Positions 35,661 through 44,428 of a DNA stretch of 64,000 nucleotides are shown one piece after another. The DNA lies in assembly GCF_019145205.1 (NCBI RefSeq), contig NZ_JAHSTT010000013.1, positions 88,622 through 152,621 of the forward strand, in the 5' to 3' direction. Numbering within the stretch: position 1 is the stretch's first letter; each line of letters begins with the position of its first letter. Position numbers and translations under genes: made by a program. The stretch is from Pseudomonas khavaziana. Lineage in GTDB: Bacteria > Pseudomonadota > Gammaproteobacteria > Pseudomonadales > Pseudomonadaceae. The notes beneath the pieces were generated by a model. It saw only the letters and a list, made by a program, of their open reading frames with translations, had not been told where the DNA came from and searched no databases.

Positions 35661-38036
35661 TCAGGCGGACGCTTGGCCTTCCGCCAGGAAGAACCAGGTT
35701 TCCAGCACGGAATCGGGGTTCAGCGAAACGCTCTCGATGCCCTGCTCCATCAGCCATTTGGCCAGGTCAGGGTGGTCCGAAGGGCCTTGGCCGCAGATCC
35801 CGATGTATTTGCCGGCCTTGTTACAGGCCTGGATGGCGTTGGCCAGCAGCTTCTTGACCGCAGGGTTACGCTCGTCGAACAGGTGAGCGATGATCCCCGA
35901 GTCGCGGTCCAGGCCCAGGGTCAGCTGGGTCAGGTCGTTGGAGCCGATGGAGAACCCGTCGAAGAACTCCAGGAACTCTTCGGCGAGGATGGCGTTGGAC
36001 GGCAACTCGCACATCATGATCACGCGCAGGCCGTTCTCGCCACGGGTCAGGCCGTTTTCGGCGAGAAGGTCGACCACCTGGCTCGCTTCGCCCAGGGTGC
36101 GCACAAATGGCACCATGATCTCGACGTTGGTCAGGCCCATCTCGTTGCGCACGCGCTTGAGTGCACGGCACTCGAGCTCGAAGCAGTCACGGAACGCTTC
36201 GCTGATATAGCGTGAAGCACCGCGGAAGCCCAGCATCGGGTTTTCTTCTTCCGGCTCGTAGAGCTTGCCGCCGATCAGGTTGGCGTATTCGTTGGACTTG
36301 AAGTCCGACAGGCGCACGATGACCTTTTTCGGGTAGAACGCCGCCGCCAGGGTACTGATGCCTTCCACCAGCTTCTCGACGTAGAAGCCTACCGGGTCGT
36401 TGTAGCCGGCAATGCGCTTGTCGACGCTTTCCTTGATGTCCAGCGGCAGGCCGTCGTAGTTCAACAGGGCCTTGGGGTGCACGCCGATCATGCGGTTGAT
36501 GATGAACTCCAGGCGGGCCAGGCCCACACCGGCGTTCGGCAACTGCGCAAAGTCGAAGGCGCGATCCGGATTGCCGACATTCATCATGATCTTGAACGGC
36601 AGGTCAGGCATGGCGTCGATGGAGTTCTGCTTGATATCGAAGCCCAGCTCACCTTCGAAGATGAAGCCAGTGTCGCCTTCGGCGCAGGACACGGTCACCC
36701 CCTGGCCGTCCTTGAGCAGTTGGGTGGCGTTGCCGCAACCGACTACCGCAGGAATCCCCAGCTCACGGGCGATGATCGCCGCGTGGCAGGTACGCCCGCC
36801 ACGGTTGGTGACAATGGCGCTGGCACGTTTCATCACCGGTTCCCAGTCCGGGTCGGTCATGTCGGAGACCAGCACGTCGCCGGGCTGGACCTTGTCCATC
36901 TCGGACACGTCCTTGATGATCCGCACCTTGCCAGCGCCGATGCGCTGGCCGATGGCACGGCCTTCCACCAGTACGGTGCCGGTTTCCTTCAACAGGTAGC
37001 GTTCCATGACATTGGCCGAAGTGCGGCTCTTCACGGTCTCGGGACGGGCCTGCACGATATACAGCTTGCCGTCGTCACCGTCCTTGGCCCACTCGATGTC
37101 CATCGGGCACTTGTAGTGCTTCTCGATGATCATCGCTTGTTTGGCCAGCTCGCTGACTTCAGCGTCGGTCAGGCAGAAACGCGCGCGCTCGGCCTTGTCG
37201 ACGTCAACGGTTTTCACCGAGCGACCGGCCTTGGCCTCGTCGCCGTAGATCATCTTGATCGCCTTGCTGCCCAGGTTGCGGCGCAGGATGGCCGGGCGGC
37301 CGGCCTCAAGGGTGTGCTTGTGCACGTAGAATTCGTCGGGGTTGACCGCGCCTTGCACGACGGTTTCGCCCAGGCCGTAGGCACCCGTGATAAATACCAC
37401 GTCACGGAAGCCCGACTCGGTGTCCAGGGTGAACATCACGCCGGCCGTGCCGGTTTCCGAACGCACCATGCGCTGCACGCCGGCAGACAGGGCCACCAGC
37501 TTGTGGTCGAAACCCTGGTGGACGCGGTAGGAAATTGCACGGTCGTTGAACAGAGAGGCGAATACTTCCTTGGCAGCGCGGATCACGTTTTCCACGCCGC
37601 GGATGTTCAGGAAGGTCTCTTGCTGGCCGGCGAAGGAGGCGTCCGGCAAGTCTTCGGCGGTCGCCGAGGAGCGCACGGCCACGGCCATGTCCGGGTTACC
37701 GGCGGAAAGGGTCGCGAAGGCAGTACGGATTTCTTCGTTGAGCTTCTCGGGGAACTCGGCTTCCATGATCCATTGGCGGATCTGGGCGCCGGTCTTGGCC
37801 AGGGCGTTGACGTCGTCGACGTCCAGGGCATCCAGCGCGGCGTGGATCTGGGCGTTGAGGCCGCTCAGTTCGAGAAAGTCGCGGTAAGCCTGGGCCGTGG
37901 TGGCGAAACCACCGGGCACCGAGACACCAGCGCCTGCAAGATTACTGATCATCTCGCCGAGGGATGCGTTCTTGCCCCCTACGTGCTCTACATCATGGAC
38001 GCCGAGCTTATCGAGGGAAACTACGTACTCTACCAA
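35661..38036 (-). CDS. ppsA: Phosphoenolpyruvate synthase
   Basis: A 791-residue enzyme making PEP from pyruvate and ATP for gluconeogenesis. The N-terminal ATP-binding part includes GGKNASLGEMI and AVRSSATAEDLPDASFAGQQ. The phospho-histidine domain has GGRTCHAAIIARELGIPAV. The C-terminal PEP/pyruvate barrel includes IGSNDLTQLTLGLDRDS and ICGQGPSDHP. The start is TTG 38036 (MVEYVVSLDK) with TGGAGAGATCACC just upstream. It is divergent from its own regulator gene ppsR. Confidence 0.97.
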   Translation of the reverse strand: MVEYVVSLDKLGVHDVEHVGGKNASLGEMISNLAGAGVSVPGGFATTAQAYRDFLELSGLNAQIHAALDALDVDDVNALAKTGAQIRQWIMEAEFPEKLNEEIRTAFATLSAGNPDMAVAVRSSATAEDLPDASFAGQQETFLNIRGVENVIRAAKEVFASLFNDRAISYRVHQGFDHKLVALSAGVQRMVRSETGTAGVMFTLDTESGFRDVVFITGAYGLGETVVQGAVNPDEFYVHKHTLEAGRPAILRRNLGSKAIKMIYGDEAKAGRSVKTVDVDKAERARFCLTDAEVSELAKQAMIIEKHYKCPMDIEWAKDGDDGKLYIVQARPETVKSRTSANVMERYLLKETGTVLVEGRAIGQRIGAGKVRIIKDVSEMDKVQPGDVLVSDMTDPDWEPVMKRASAIVTNRGGRTCHAAIIARELGIPAVVGCGNATQLLKDGQGVTVSCAEGDTGFIFEGELGFDIKQNSIDAMPDLPFKIMMNVGNPDRAFDFAQLPNAGVGLARLEFIINRMIGVHPKALLNYDGLPLDIKESVDKRIAGYNDPVGFYVEKLVEGISTLAAAFYPKKVIVRLSDFKSNEYANLIGGKLYEPEEENPMLGFRGASRYISEAFRDCFELECRALKRVRNEMGLTNVEIMVPFVRTLGEASQVVDLLAENGLTRGENGLRVIMMCELPSNAILAEEFLEFFDGFSIGSNDLTQLTLGLDRDSGIIAHLFDERNPAVKKLLANAIQACNKAGKYIGICGQGPSDHPDLAKWLMEQGIESVSLNPDSVLETWFFLAEGQASA

Positions 38037-38214
38037 GGTGATCTCTCCACTTTCTGTGTTGGAAAAGCTCAGGACGCCGGCTGCTCATTAGGAGCTAACG
38101 CCTGCGCTTGTGGCCTGGACCTGGAAAATAAGTGAGAATGCGGCCCACTGCGGGACGGCAAAATCGCGCCTATCATATCCAAGATTCGCCATCAGCTTAA
38201 GGCCCAGGGCTCAA

Positions 38215-39033
38215 ATGAAACGATCTGCTTTCTTTATCTCCGACGGCACCGGCATCACAGCCGAAACATTGGGCCAGAGCCTGCTCGCGCAATTCGAAAA
38301 CATTACCTTCGCCAAATTCACACGGCCTTATATAGACAGCGTGGATAAAGCGCGGGCCATGGTACAACAAATCAATCTGGCGGCTGAAAAAGACGGATTT
38401 CGTCCGATCATTTTCGACACCATCGTCAATCAAGACATTCGTGAGATTCTCGCAACGTCGAATGGTTTCATGATCGACATTTTCTCGACCTTCCTGGCGC
38501 CGCTGGAACAGGAGTTGAGTGAGCATTCATCGTACTCCGTCGGAAAGTCCCACTCCATCGGGCATAACTCCAACTATATGGAGCGTATCGAGGCGGTGAA
38601 CTTCGCCCTCGACAACGACGATGGCGCCCGCACCCACTACTACGACAAGGCCGACCTGATCCTGGTGGGCGTGTCGCGCTGCGGCAAGACCCCGACCTGC
38701 CTGTACATGGCCATGCAATTCGGCATCCGCGCAGCCAACTACCCGTTGACCGAAGACGACATGGAACACCTGACGTTGCCCGCGGCCCTGCGTGCGCATT
38801 CGCACAAGTTGTTCGGCCTCACGATTGACCCGGACCGGCTGACCGCCATCCGCAACGAGCGCAAGCCCAACAGCCGCTATTCCAGCTATGCCCAGTGCGA
38901 GTTCGAAGTGCGCGAAGTAGAAAACCTGTTCCGTCGCGAAAATATTGCGCACATCAATTCCACGCATTTTTCGGTGGAAGAGATTTCAGCGAAGATTTTG
39001 GTGGAGAAGGGTGTGGAGCGCAGATTCAAATAG
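38215..39033 (+). CDS. ppsR: PEP synthase regulatory protein (DUF299 kinase/pyrophosphorylase)
   Basis: A 272-residue bifunctional enzyme that inactivates PEP synthase by ADP-dependent phosphorylation and reactivates it by phosphate-dependent removal. Motifs: FFISDGTGITAETLGQSLLA at the N-terminus and the P-loop VGVSRCGKTPTCLYMA. The divergent neighbour ppsA is its substrate. ATG 38215 (MKRSAFFIS) is preferred; an upstream in-frame extension has no support. Confidence 0.96.
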   Translation: MKRSAFFISDGTGITAETLGQSLLAQFENITFAKFTRPYIDSVDKARAMVQQINLAAEKDGFRPIIFDTIVNQDIREILATSNGFMIDIFSTFLAPLEQELSEHSSYSVGKSHSIGHNSNYMERIEAVNFALDNDDGARTHYYDKADLILVGVSRCGKTPTCLYMAMQFGIRAANYPLTEDDMEHLTLPAALRAHSHKLFGLTIDPDRLTAIRNERKPNSRYSSYAQCEFEVREVENLFRRENIAHINSTHFSVEEISAKILVEKGVERRFK

Positions 39034-39077
39034 CTGTTCCAGATCGTCCCCACGCGTGGGAACGAGCGAACGCGGAT

Positions 39078-40502
39078 TTACAGATGAAACCGCCCGCCGC
39101 CCTGCCCCAGCGCGGTCGCCAGCGCATCAAAGCCCTCGCGCAATAGCTGATCATCGCCCGACGTATTGCAGATACTCGCCCGAATGAACTGCGGCACCGC
39201 CGTCTGCCCCACGGCAAACGCCTCGGCGGTGGCGATCAGGTAATTGTTCTGCTTGAGCTCTGCCTCGATTTCCGACGCACGCCATGGCTCCGGTACTTCT
39301 ATCCAGAAATGCGGGCTGTTGAGGTGGGTGCGATACGCCAGCCCGGTCAATAAATCCTCGACCAAGGTCTTGCGACGGCTGATTTCGCTGATTTGTTGGC
39401 GCAGCAGATATTCCGCCGTGCCGTTTTCAATCCACTGGGTGGCCAACTCCAGGGTCACGGGCGTGGCCATCCAGCAGGTCGAGCGCAGTGCCGCCGAGAT
39501 GCGGCTGACCAGTGCCGGTGGCGCGTGCACGTAGCCAACCCGCAAACCTGCCGACACCGCCTTGCTCAGGCTGCTGATCAAAATCGTACGCTCAGGCGCA
39601 AAATAGCTGAGGGGCGGCGGACGATCTTCCACCAGCACGCCGTGGGCTTCGTCCTCAAGAATCAGCAGGTTGTGTTCGCGGCATACCTTGGCCAGGGCTT
39701 CGCGGCGCGCAACCGATAACACCGCCGTCGTCGGGTTCTGAATAGTCGGCGTGCAGTACAACGCCGAAATCCGGTGATTACGACAGACCTCGTCCAGCGC
39801 CGTGGGCAGCACGCCCTCCTCATCCATCTCCAGGCCAATCAGCCGTATGCCGAGCATGCGCGCAGCGGTAATCAGGCCGGGATACGTCAGTTGCTCGGTG
39901 ACCACCGTATCGCCGGCGCGCAGCAACGCCATCATCGCGCACAACAAGCCATGCTGACCGCCGTTGACGCAGATCACCTGCTCGGGGATCGGATGGAAAT
40001 CGCGCTGCACCAACCATTGTGCACCGGCTTCACGGTAACGCGGCAGGCCGGCGTCGGGGGTGTAGGCACTGATGTCCTGAAGAAACTTGGCGTTGGTCGA
40101 CAGGGTTTGGAAGCTCTGGGCGAGAAACGCCGTCTCCTGCCCAGGAATATGCATGTTGCGGCTCATGTCGAAGTATTGGCGCGGCTCCTCGCTGAAATTG
40201 CGAAAGCCTTCATCGCGCTGGCGCTCCATCCCACGCTTGCGCACGAAGGTTCCATCACCTACTCGCGCAACCACCAACCCCAGGCGCTCAAGCTCACCAT
40301 AGGCGCGGCTGATGGTGCCGATGGTCACCCCCAGATTGTCGGAAAGCACCCGATGGGGAGGCAGTTTTCGTCCCGGTTCAATCAAGCCTTCGAGGATGCC
40401 CCGCTCCATGACATCGGACAGGCGCTTGTACTTCACGCCCTGCCCGCTGGACAAGCCCTCACGCATAATTGACACCATGTCAATATTTGTTTTGACAGTC
40501 AT
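39078..40502 (-). CDS. MocR-type regulator (GntR helix-turn-helix fused to PLP aminotransferase fold)
   Basis: A 474-residue regulator with an N-terminal GntR winged helix (about 25-90; KLPPHRVLSDNLGVTIGTISRAY) and a C-terminal fold-type I aminotransferase domain (about 120-470). The PLP lysine is in ILISSLSKAVSAGLRVGY; DEAHGVL and YCTPTIQNPT are also typical. It is divergent from the EamA/JAMM-E1/cysM operon and is its likely regulator, with PLP plus an amino acid as the signal. ATG 40502 is the longest start; ATGs at 40478 and 40466 are alternatives, and an inverted repeat lies over 40469-40483. Confidence 0.9.
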   Translation of the reverse strand: MTVKTNIDMVSIMREGLSSGQGVKYKRLSDVMERGILEGLIEPGRKLPPHRVLSDNLGVTIGTISRAYGELERLGLVVARVGDGTFVRKRGMERQRDEGFRNFSEEPRQYFDMSRNMHIPGQETAFLAQSFQTLSTNAKFLQDISAYTPDAGLPRYREAGAQWLVQRDFHPIPEQVICVNGGQHGLLCAMMALLRAGDTVVTEQLTYPGLITAARMLGIRLIGLEMDEEGVLPTALDEVCRNHRISALYCTPTIQNPTTAVLSVARREALAKVCREHNLLILEDEAHGVLVEDRPPPLSYFAPERTILISSLSKAVSAGLRVGYVHAPPALVSRISAALRSTCWMATPVTLELATQWIENGTAEYLLRQQISEISRRKTLVEDLLTGLAYRTHLNSPHFWIEVPEPWRASEIEAELKQNNYLIATAEAFAVGQTAVPQFIRASICNTSGDDQLLREGFDALATALGQGGGRFHL

Positions 40503-40581
40503 CTTTTGCCCTAATAGTGTGCTTTTACGGGTTCAATCGCCGATAAACCTACCTCATTACAAGTTCAATATAGAGTTCAAT
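40469..40581. promoter_or_regulatory. Candidate MocR operators between mocR and eamA
   Basis: Three direct copies of GTTCAAT lie at 40531-40537, 40563-40569 and 40575-40581; MocR proteins commonly bind direct repeats. A perfect inverted repeat TTGACA-CCA-TGTCAA lies at 40469-40483, inside the first codons of the mocR reading frame if the longest start is used. Confidence 0.5.
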
Positions 40582-40605
40582 TCCGGCTCAGGGAAGTAAT
40601 AAACG

Positions 40606-41556
40606 ATGCCAATGTCCGCCGTTCTCGAAAACACTGCAAAAACTAAAACGCAAAAACAGTGGTTGGCCGGGCTGGTGACCAGCGTGATGTTCCTCATCGT
40701 ATGCCTGAGCTGGGGCACCACCTGGCTGGGCATCAAGATTGCCGTGGAGAGCGTGCCGCCGCTGACGTCCGCCGGCCTGCGCTTCCTGATTGCCTTCCCG
40801 TTGTTCCTGTGTTTTGCCCTTGTGCGGCGCGAGCCGATCCTGTTCCCCCGGGAAAGCCGCTGGTTCTTCGTATTCGTGACCCTGTCCTACTTCAGCATTC
40901 CTTATTACCTGCTCAACTACGGCGAGATGCATGTGTCGTCCGGGCTCACCGCCCTGCTGTTCAGCTGCATGCCGGTGTTCATCCTGATCTTTTCCGCGCT
41001 GTTCCTGCGTGAGCGCATCTACTTCTCCCAGGTGGTCGGCATCGGCATCGGATTCGCCAGCCTCTACATGATCATCAGGAGCCAGGGCCTGCACCTGGAC
41101 CACGCCGAGTTCTTCGGTGTGCTGGCCATCCTGAGCGCAGCGATCATGCATGCCTTGTGCTATGTCATCACCAAGCAAAAAGGCAGCGCCATCAGCGTGA
41201 TTACCTACAACACCCTGCCCATCGGCATTGCCGGGCTGATGCTGTTCGTGGCCGGCCTGTGGTTTGAAACACCGGTATTCAACGCCATCACCCTGCGTTC
41301 CTGGAGTGCGCTGTTCTACCTGGGGCTGGTGGCATCGGTAGGCGGGTTCATCGTGTATTTCATGCTGCTCAAGCGCCTGAGTCCGATCATCCTGTCGTTC
41401 GTCTTCATCATCTTCCCGGTGTTCGCGGTCATCATCGGCGCCTGGTACGAAGGCGTGGAAATTTCCCGCGACCTGATGCTGTACTCGGCGATCCTGCTGG
41501 CCGGCTTTGCGATCACCAAGTTGCCCATCGAAAAACTTCTGGCCAAGAAAAATTGA
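40606..41556 (+). CDS. EamA/DMT-family exporter
   Basis: A 316-residue inner-membrane protein with ten predicted helices in two EamA halves: SWGTTWLGIKIAVESVPPL in the first, SPIILSFVFIIFPVFAVIIG in the second. E. coli EamA exports O-acetylserine and cysteine. The operon encodes serine acetyltransferase and cysteine synthase, so the same cargo or a product of this route is plausible. ATG 40606 follows AGGGAAGTAATAAACG; ATG 40612 is also possible. It starts an apparent five-gene operon divergent from mocR. Confidence 0.88.
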   Translation: MPMSAVLENTAKTKTQKQWLAGLVTSVMFLIVCLSWGTTWLGIKIAVESVPPLTSAGLRFLIAFPLFLCFALVRREPILFPRESRWFFVFVTLSYFSIPYYLLNYGEMHVSSGLTALLFSCMPVFILIFSALFLRERIYFSQVVGIGIGFASLYMIIRSQGLHLDHAEFFGVLAILSAAIMHALCYVITKQKGSAISVITYNTLPIGIAGLMLFVAGLWFETPVFNAITLRSWSALFYLGLVASVGGFIVYFMLLKRLSPIILSFVFIIFPVFAVIIGAWYEGVEISRDLMLYSAILLAGFAITKLPIEKLLAKKN

Positions 41557-41579
41557 CCCCCAACCAACGCGAGAGAAAC

Positions 41580-43442
41580 ATGGAAGTCCTCCGCCCCACC
41601 GCCCTGGAACAAATCTACGCCCACGCTAGCCGCAGCTACCCCGAGGAATGTTGCGGTTTTGTCTTCGCCGACGGCAGCGTGTACCTGGGCAGCAATATCC
41701 AGAACGAGTTGCACCGCAAGAACCCCGAGATGTACCCGCGCAGCGCGGCCAACGGCTACACCTTTTCGGTGGCCGACACCTTGTTGATGAACAAGGCGTG
41801 TCGCAGCGACAACCCGGTAGTCGTGATTTACCACTCGCACCCGGATGTTGGCGCTTATTTCAGTGATGAAGACCAGGACAAGGCGCTGTTCCTGGGTGAG
41901 CCGATCTACCCCGTCAGCTACTTGGTGGTGGATGTCCGCCAGGGCCAGGCCCTGGGCTCCAAGCTGTTTGCCTGGGATGGCAAGCATTTCGCCCTTCAAC
42001 CCTTCAACGACCTGCACACGGAGTTGTCCATGAACGCTGTCTCTTTCCCCGACATTCTGGTTCGCGTAGCCAAGCTGCCGGAATCGACCCTTGAGGGCGC
42101 CGGATCGACATTGCGCGAAGTCATTGAAAACCTCTGCAGCAGTTACCCGCAGTTGCGCCAGCACCTGTTTCATGAAAAGAACAACCAGCTCAAGGAACAC
42201 TTCCTGTTCACCGCCGAGGAAGAACTGATCGAGGCGGACGAACGCCTGCCGGAAAAAGCCCGGATCGAAGTGTTGCTTGCCACCTCCGGTGGCATGGACG
42301 TCGATACCTTGAGCAATGAAGAAGTGCAGCGCTACGTGCGCCATATCACCCTGCCCGGCGTCGGTCGCGAGGGCCAGTTGAACCTGAAAAAAGCCAAGGT
42401 GCTGATCATCGGCACCGGCGGCCTGGGCTCGCCGATCAGCCTGTACCTGGCGGCGGCCGGTATCGGCACCCTGGGGCTGGTGGACTTTGATGTGGTCGAG
42501 AGCAGCAACCTGCAACGCCAGATTGTGCACGGCAACAGCACCCTGGGGATGCCCAAGGTCGAATCCGCCAAGCAACGCCTGCAGGACCTCAACCGCCATA
42601 TCCAGATCAACACCCACGACACAGCGCTCAACGCCGACAACGCCCTGGAGCTGGTAGGCGCCTATGACCTGGTGATCGACGGCACCGACAATTTCGACAC
42701 CCGCTACCTGGTTAACGATGCCTGCGTCCAGCTGGGCAAACCTTTGGTGTACGGTGCCATCTACCGCTTCGACGGGCAGATCAGCGTGCTCAACTATAAA
42801 GGTGGGCCGTGCTATCGCTGCCTGTTCCCCAAGGCACCACCTGCCGAACTGGCACCCAATTGCAGCGCCGGCGGCGTGATCGGCGTGCTGCCGGGCGTGG
42901 TGGGCATGATCCAGGCTACCGAGGCGATCAAGTTGCTGATCGGCATCGGTGAGCCCTTGTCCGGGCGCCTGATGCGCTTTGACGCACTGGCGATGAAATT
43001 CACCGAGATCCGCTTCAAGCGCCGCGCCGACTGCCCTTGCTGCTCGGAGTTGCGTCACAGCGAAAGCGTCGCACCTGCTACCTGCGCGGATGCCGTACCA
43101 AGCCAGCCGTCCCTGGCGGCAGAGCGCTACATAAAGCCCCAGGGCCTCAAGCACGTGCTCGAACACCCCAGCAGCGCCGATGTGTTGCTGGATGTACGTG
43201 ACGCCAGCGAGCTGGAGGTGTGCAAACTGCCGGGTGTGGTGCATATCCCCCTGGCCGAACTGGATGGGCAATTGGCCAACCTGAGCCGCGACAACACCCA
43301 CTACCTGATCTGCTACGCGGGCACCCGTGCCGAGCAAGCCGCCAGCACCTTGCTGGCGGCAGGCTTTTCCAATACCAAAGTCCTGCAGGGCGGCATGAAG
43401 CACTGGGTTCGCGACGTCGAACCCGACATGCCTTTGTATTGA
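41580..43442 (+). CDS. Four-domain sulfur-transfer fusion: JAMM peptidase - CysO-like Ubl - E1 (MoeB/ThiF) - rhodanese
   Basis: A 620-residue cytoplasmic protein. Residues 1-150 form a JAMM/Mec-type metallopeptidase: YPEECCGFVF gives the glutamate and HSHPDVGAYFSDED the zinc motif (H85, H87, S95, D98). Residues 151-238 form a ubiquitin-like sulfur carrier resembling CysO, MNAVSFPDILVRVAKL to SGG (G237-G238). Residues 239-about 490 form an adenylating E1 with GTGGLGSP (G278-G283), zinc pairs CYRC and CPCC, and NCSAGG with a conserved cysteine. The C-terminal rhodanese (about 510-620) has active cysteine C578 in CYAGTRAEQA. Domain joints match former gene ends. ATG 41580 has GAGAGAAAC upstream. 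cysM follows in 16 bases. Confidence 0.92.
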   Translation: MEVLRPTALEQIYAHASRSYPEECCGFVFADGSVYLGSNIQNELHRKNPEMYPRSAANGYTFSVADTLLMNKACRSDNPVVVIYHSHPDVGAYFSDEDQDKALFLGEPIYPVSYLVVDVRQGQALGSKLFAWDGKHFALQPFNDLHTELSMNAVSFPDILVRVAKLPESTLEGAGSTLREVIENLCSSYPQLRQHLFHEKNNQLKEHFLFTAEEELIEADERLPEKARIEVLLATSGGMDVDTLSNEEVQRYVRHITLPGVGREGQLNLKKAKVLIIGTGGLGSPISLYLAAAGIGTLGLVDFDVVESSNLQRQIVHGNSTLGMPKVESAKQRLQDLNRHIQINTHDTALNADNALELVGAYDLVIDGTDNFDTRYLVNDACVQLGKPLVYGAIYRFDGQISVLNYKGGPCYRCLFPKAPPAELAPNCSAGGVIGVLPGVVGMIQATEAIKLLIGIGEPLSGRLMRFDALAMKFTEIRFKRRADCPCCSELRHSESVAPATCADAVPSQPSLAAERYIKPQGLKHVLEHPSSADVLLDVRDASELEVCKLPGVVHIPLAELDGQLANLSRDNTHYLICYAGTRAEQAASTLLAAGFSNTKVLQGGMKHWVRDVEPDMPLY

Positions 43443-43458
43443 TCGTGGGGGCGTGCTG

Positions 43459-44373
43459 ATGTTGCATAACTCGATTCTCGACGTCATCGGCCAGACGCCG
43501 ATCGTGCGTCTGGCCCAGTTTTCCGAAGACCTCGGCATTGAGGTCTACGCCAAGCTGGAGTCCCTGAACCCGGGCGGCAGCCACAAGGCGCGCATCGCCT
43601 TGGGCATGATCCTCGATGCTGAGCGCCGGGGCGTGCTGATCCGTGATTCCGGACAAACCATCATCGAGCCCAGTGGTGGCAACACCGGCATCGGCCTGGT
43701 GATGGCCGGCAACGTGCTCGGCTACAAAGTGGTGCTGGTGATCCCGGATAACTACAGCCCCGAAAAGCAGAAACTGCTGCGCCTGTATGGCGCCAAGGTG
43801 GTGCTGTCGGACAGCCGCCTTGGCAATAACTCCCACGGCGAAAAGTGCCTGGAACTGCAGTTGGAGAATCCCAACTACGTGATGCTCAACCAGCAGCGCA
43901 ACGGCGCCAACCCTCAGACCCACCGCGACACCACCGCACCGGAAATCCTCCGTGCCTTCGGTGAGCGGCGCGTCGATTATTTCGTCAGTGGTATCGGCAC
44001 CGGTGGCCATATCACCGGTATCGGCGAAACCCTCAAGGCAGCCTGGCCGGCGCTGCGCATCATGGGGGTGGAGCCGGAAGAATGCGACCTGTTGAAAGAC
44101 CAGCACGCCGCGCACGCGATCCAGGGCCTGTCGATTGGCCTGATCCCGAGCATTCTCAATCTGGATGTGATCGACGGCATGCTCAAGGTGTCGCACGCGG
44201 CATGCCTGGACATGATCAAACGCATCATGCGCACCGACGCCATCAGCCTGGGGTTGTCCTCGGCCGCCAACATGGTTGCCATCGCCCAGCTCGCCCCCGA
44301 ACTACCGCCTGAAACGGTGGTGTTGACCATGGTCTACGACAATGCCGACAGCTACCTGCCCAGTTTCGAGTAA
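43459..44373 (+). CDS. Cysteine synthase (CysM-like PLP enzyme)
   Basis: A 304-residue fold-type II PLP enzyme. The PLP lysine is in LNPGGSHKARIA, the substrate loop is EPSGGNTGIGLVMAG, and the phosphate-binding glycines are in VSGIGTGGHITGIGE. NPGGSHK differs slightly from the NPGGSVKDR usual in CysK. By analogy with mycobacterial CysM, it may use the thiocarboxylate of the upstream CysO-like domain as sulfur donor with an activated serine. ATG 43459 is preferred over GTG 43453. It lies between the JAMM-E1 fusion and a serine acetyltransferase. Confidence 0.9.
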   Translation: MLHNSILDVIGQTPIVRLAQFSEDLGIEVYAKLESLNPGGSHKARIALGMILDAERRGVLIRDSGQTIIEPSGGNTGIGLVMAGNVLGYKVVLVIPDNYSPEKQKLLRLYGAKVVLSDSRLGNNSHGEKCLELQLENPNYVMLNQQRNGANPQTHRDTTAPEILRAFGERRVDYFVSGIGTGGHITGIGETLKAAWPALRIMGVEPEECDLLKDQHAAHAIQGLSIGLIPSILNLDVIDGMLKVSHAACLDMIKRIMRTDAISLGLSSAANMVAIAQLAPELPPETVVLTMVYDNADSYLPSFE

Positions 44374-44428
44374 CGGGTTTTCCAACCATCCAGAATGCGG
44401 GGGTGCCTCCATGGGAGGCTTTATCGAC

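Noticed and set aside
36477..38135. A 552-codon plus-strand open frame opposite ppsA
   Set aside because: Shadow frame of the GC-rich ppsA gene; no family resemblance.
39040..39070. Hairpin CGTCCCCACGCGTGGGAACG after ppsR as a regulatory element
   Set aside because: Short, with no T-tract, and it resembles a common intergenic repeat fragment; not enough to call a terminator.
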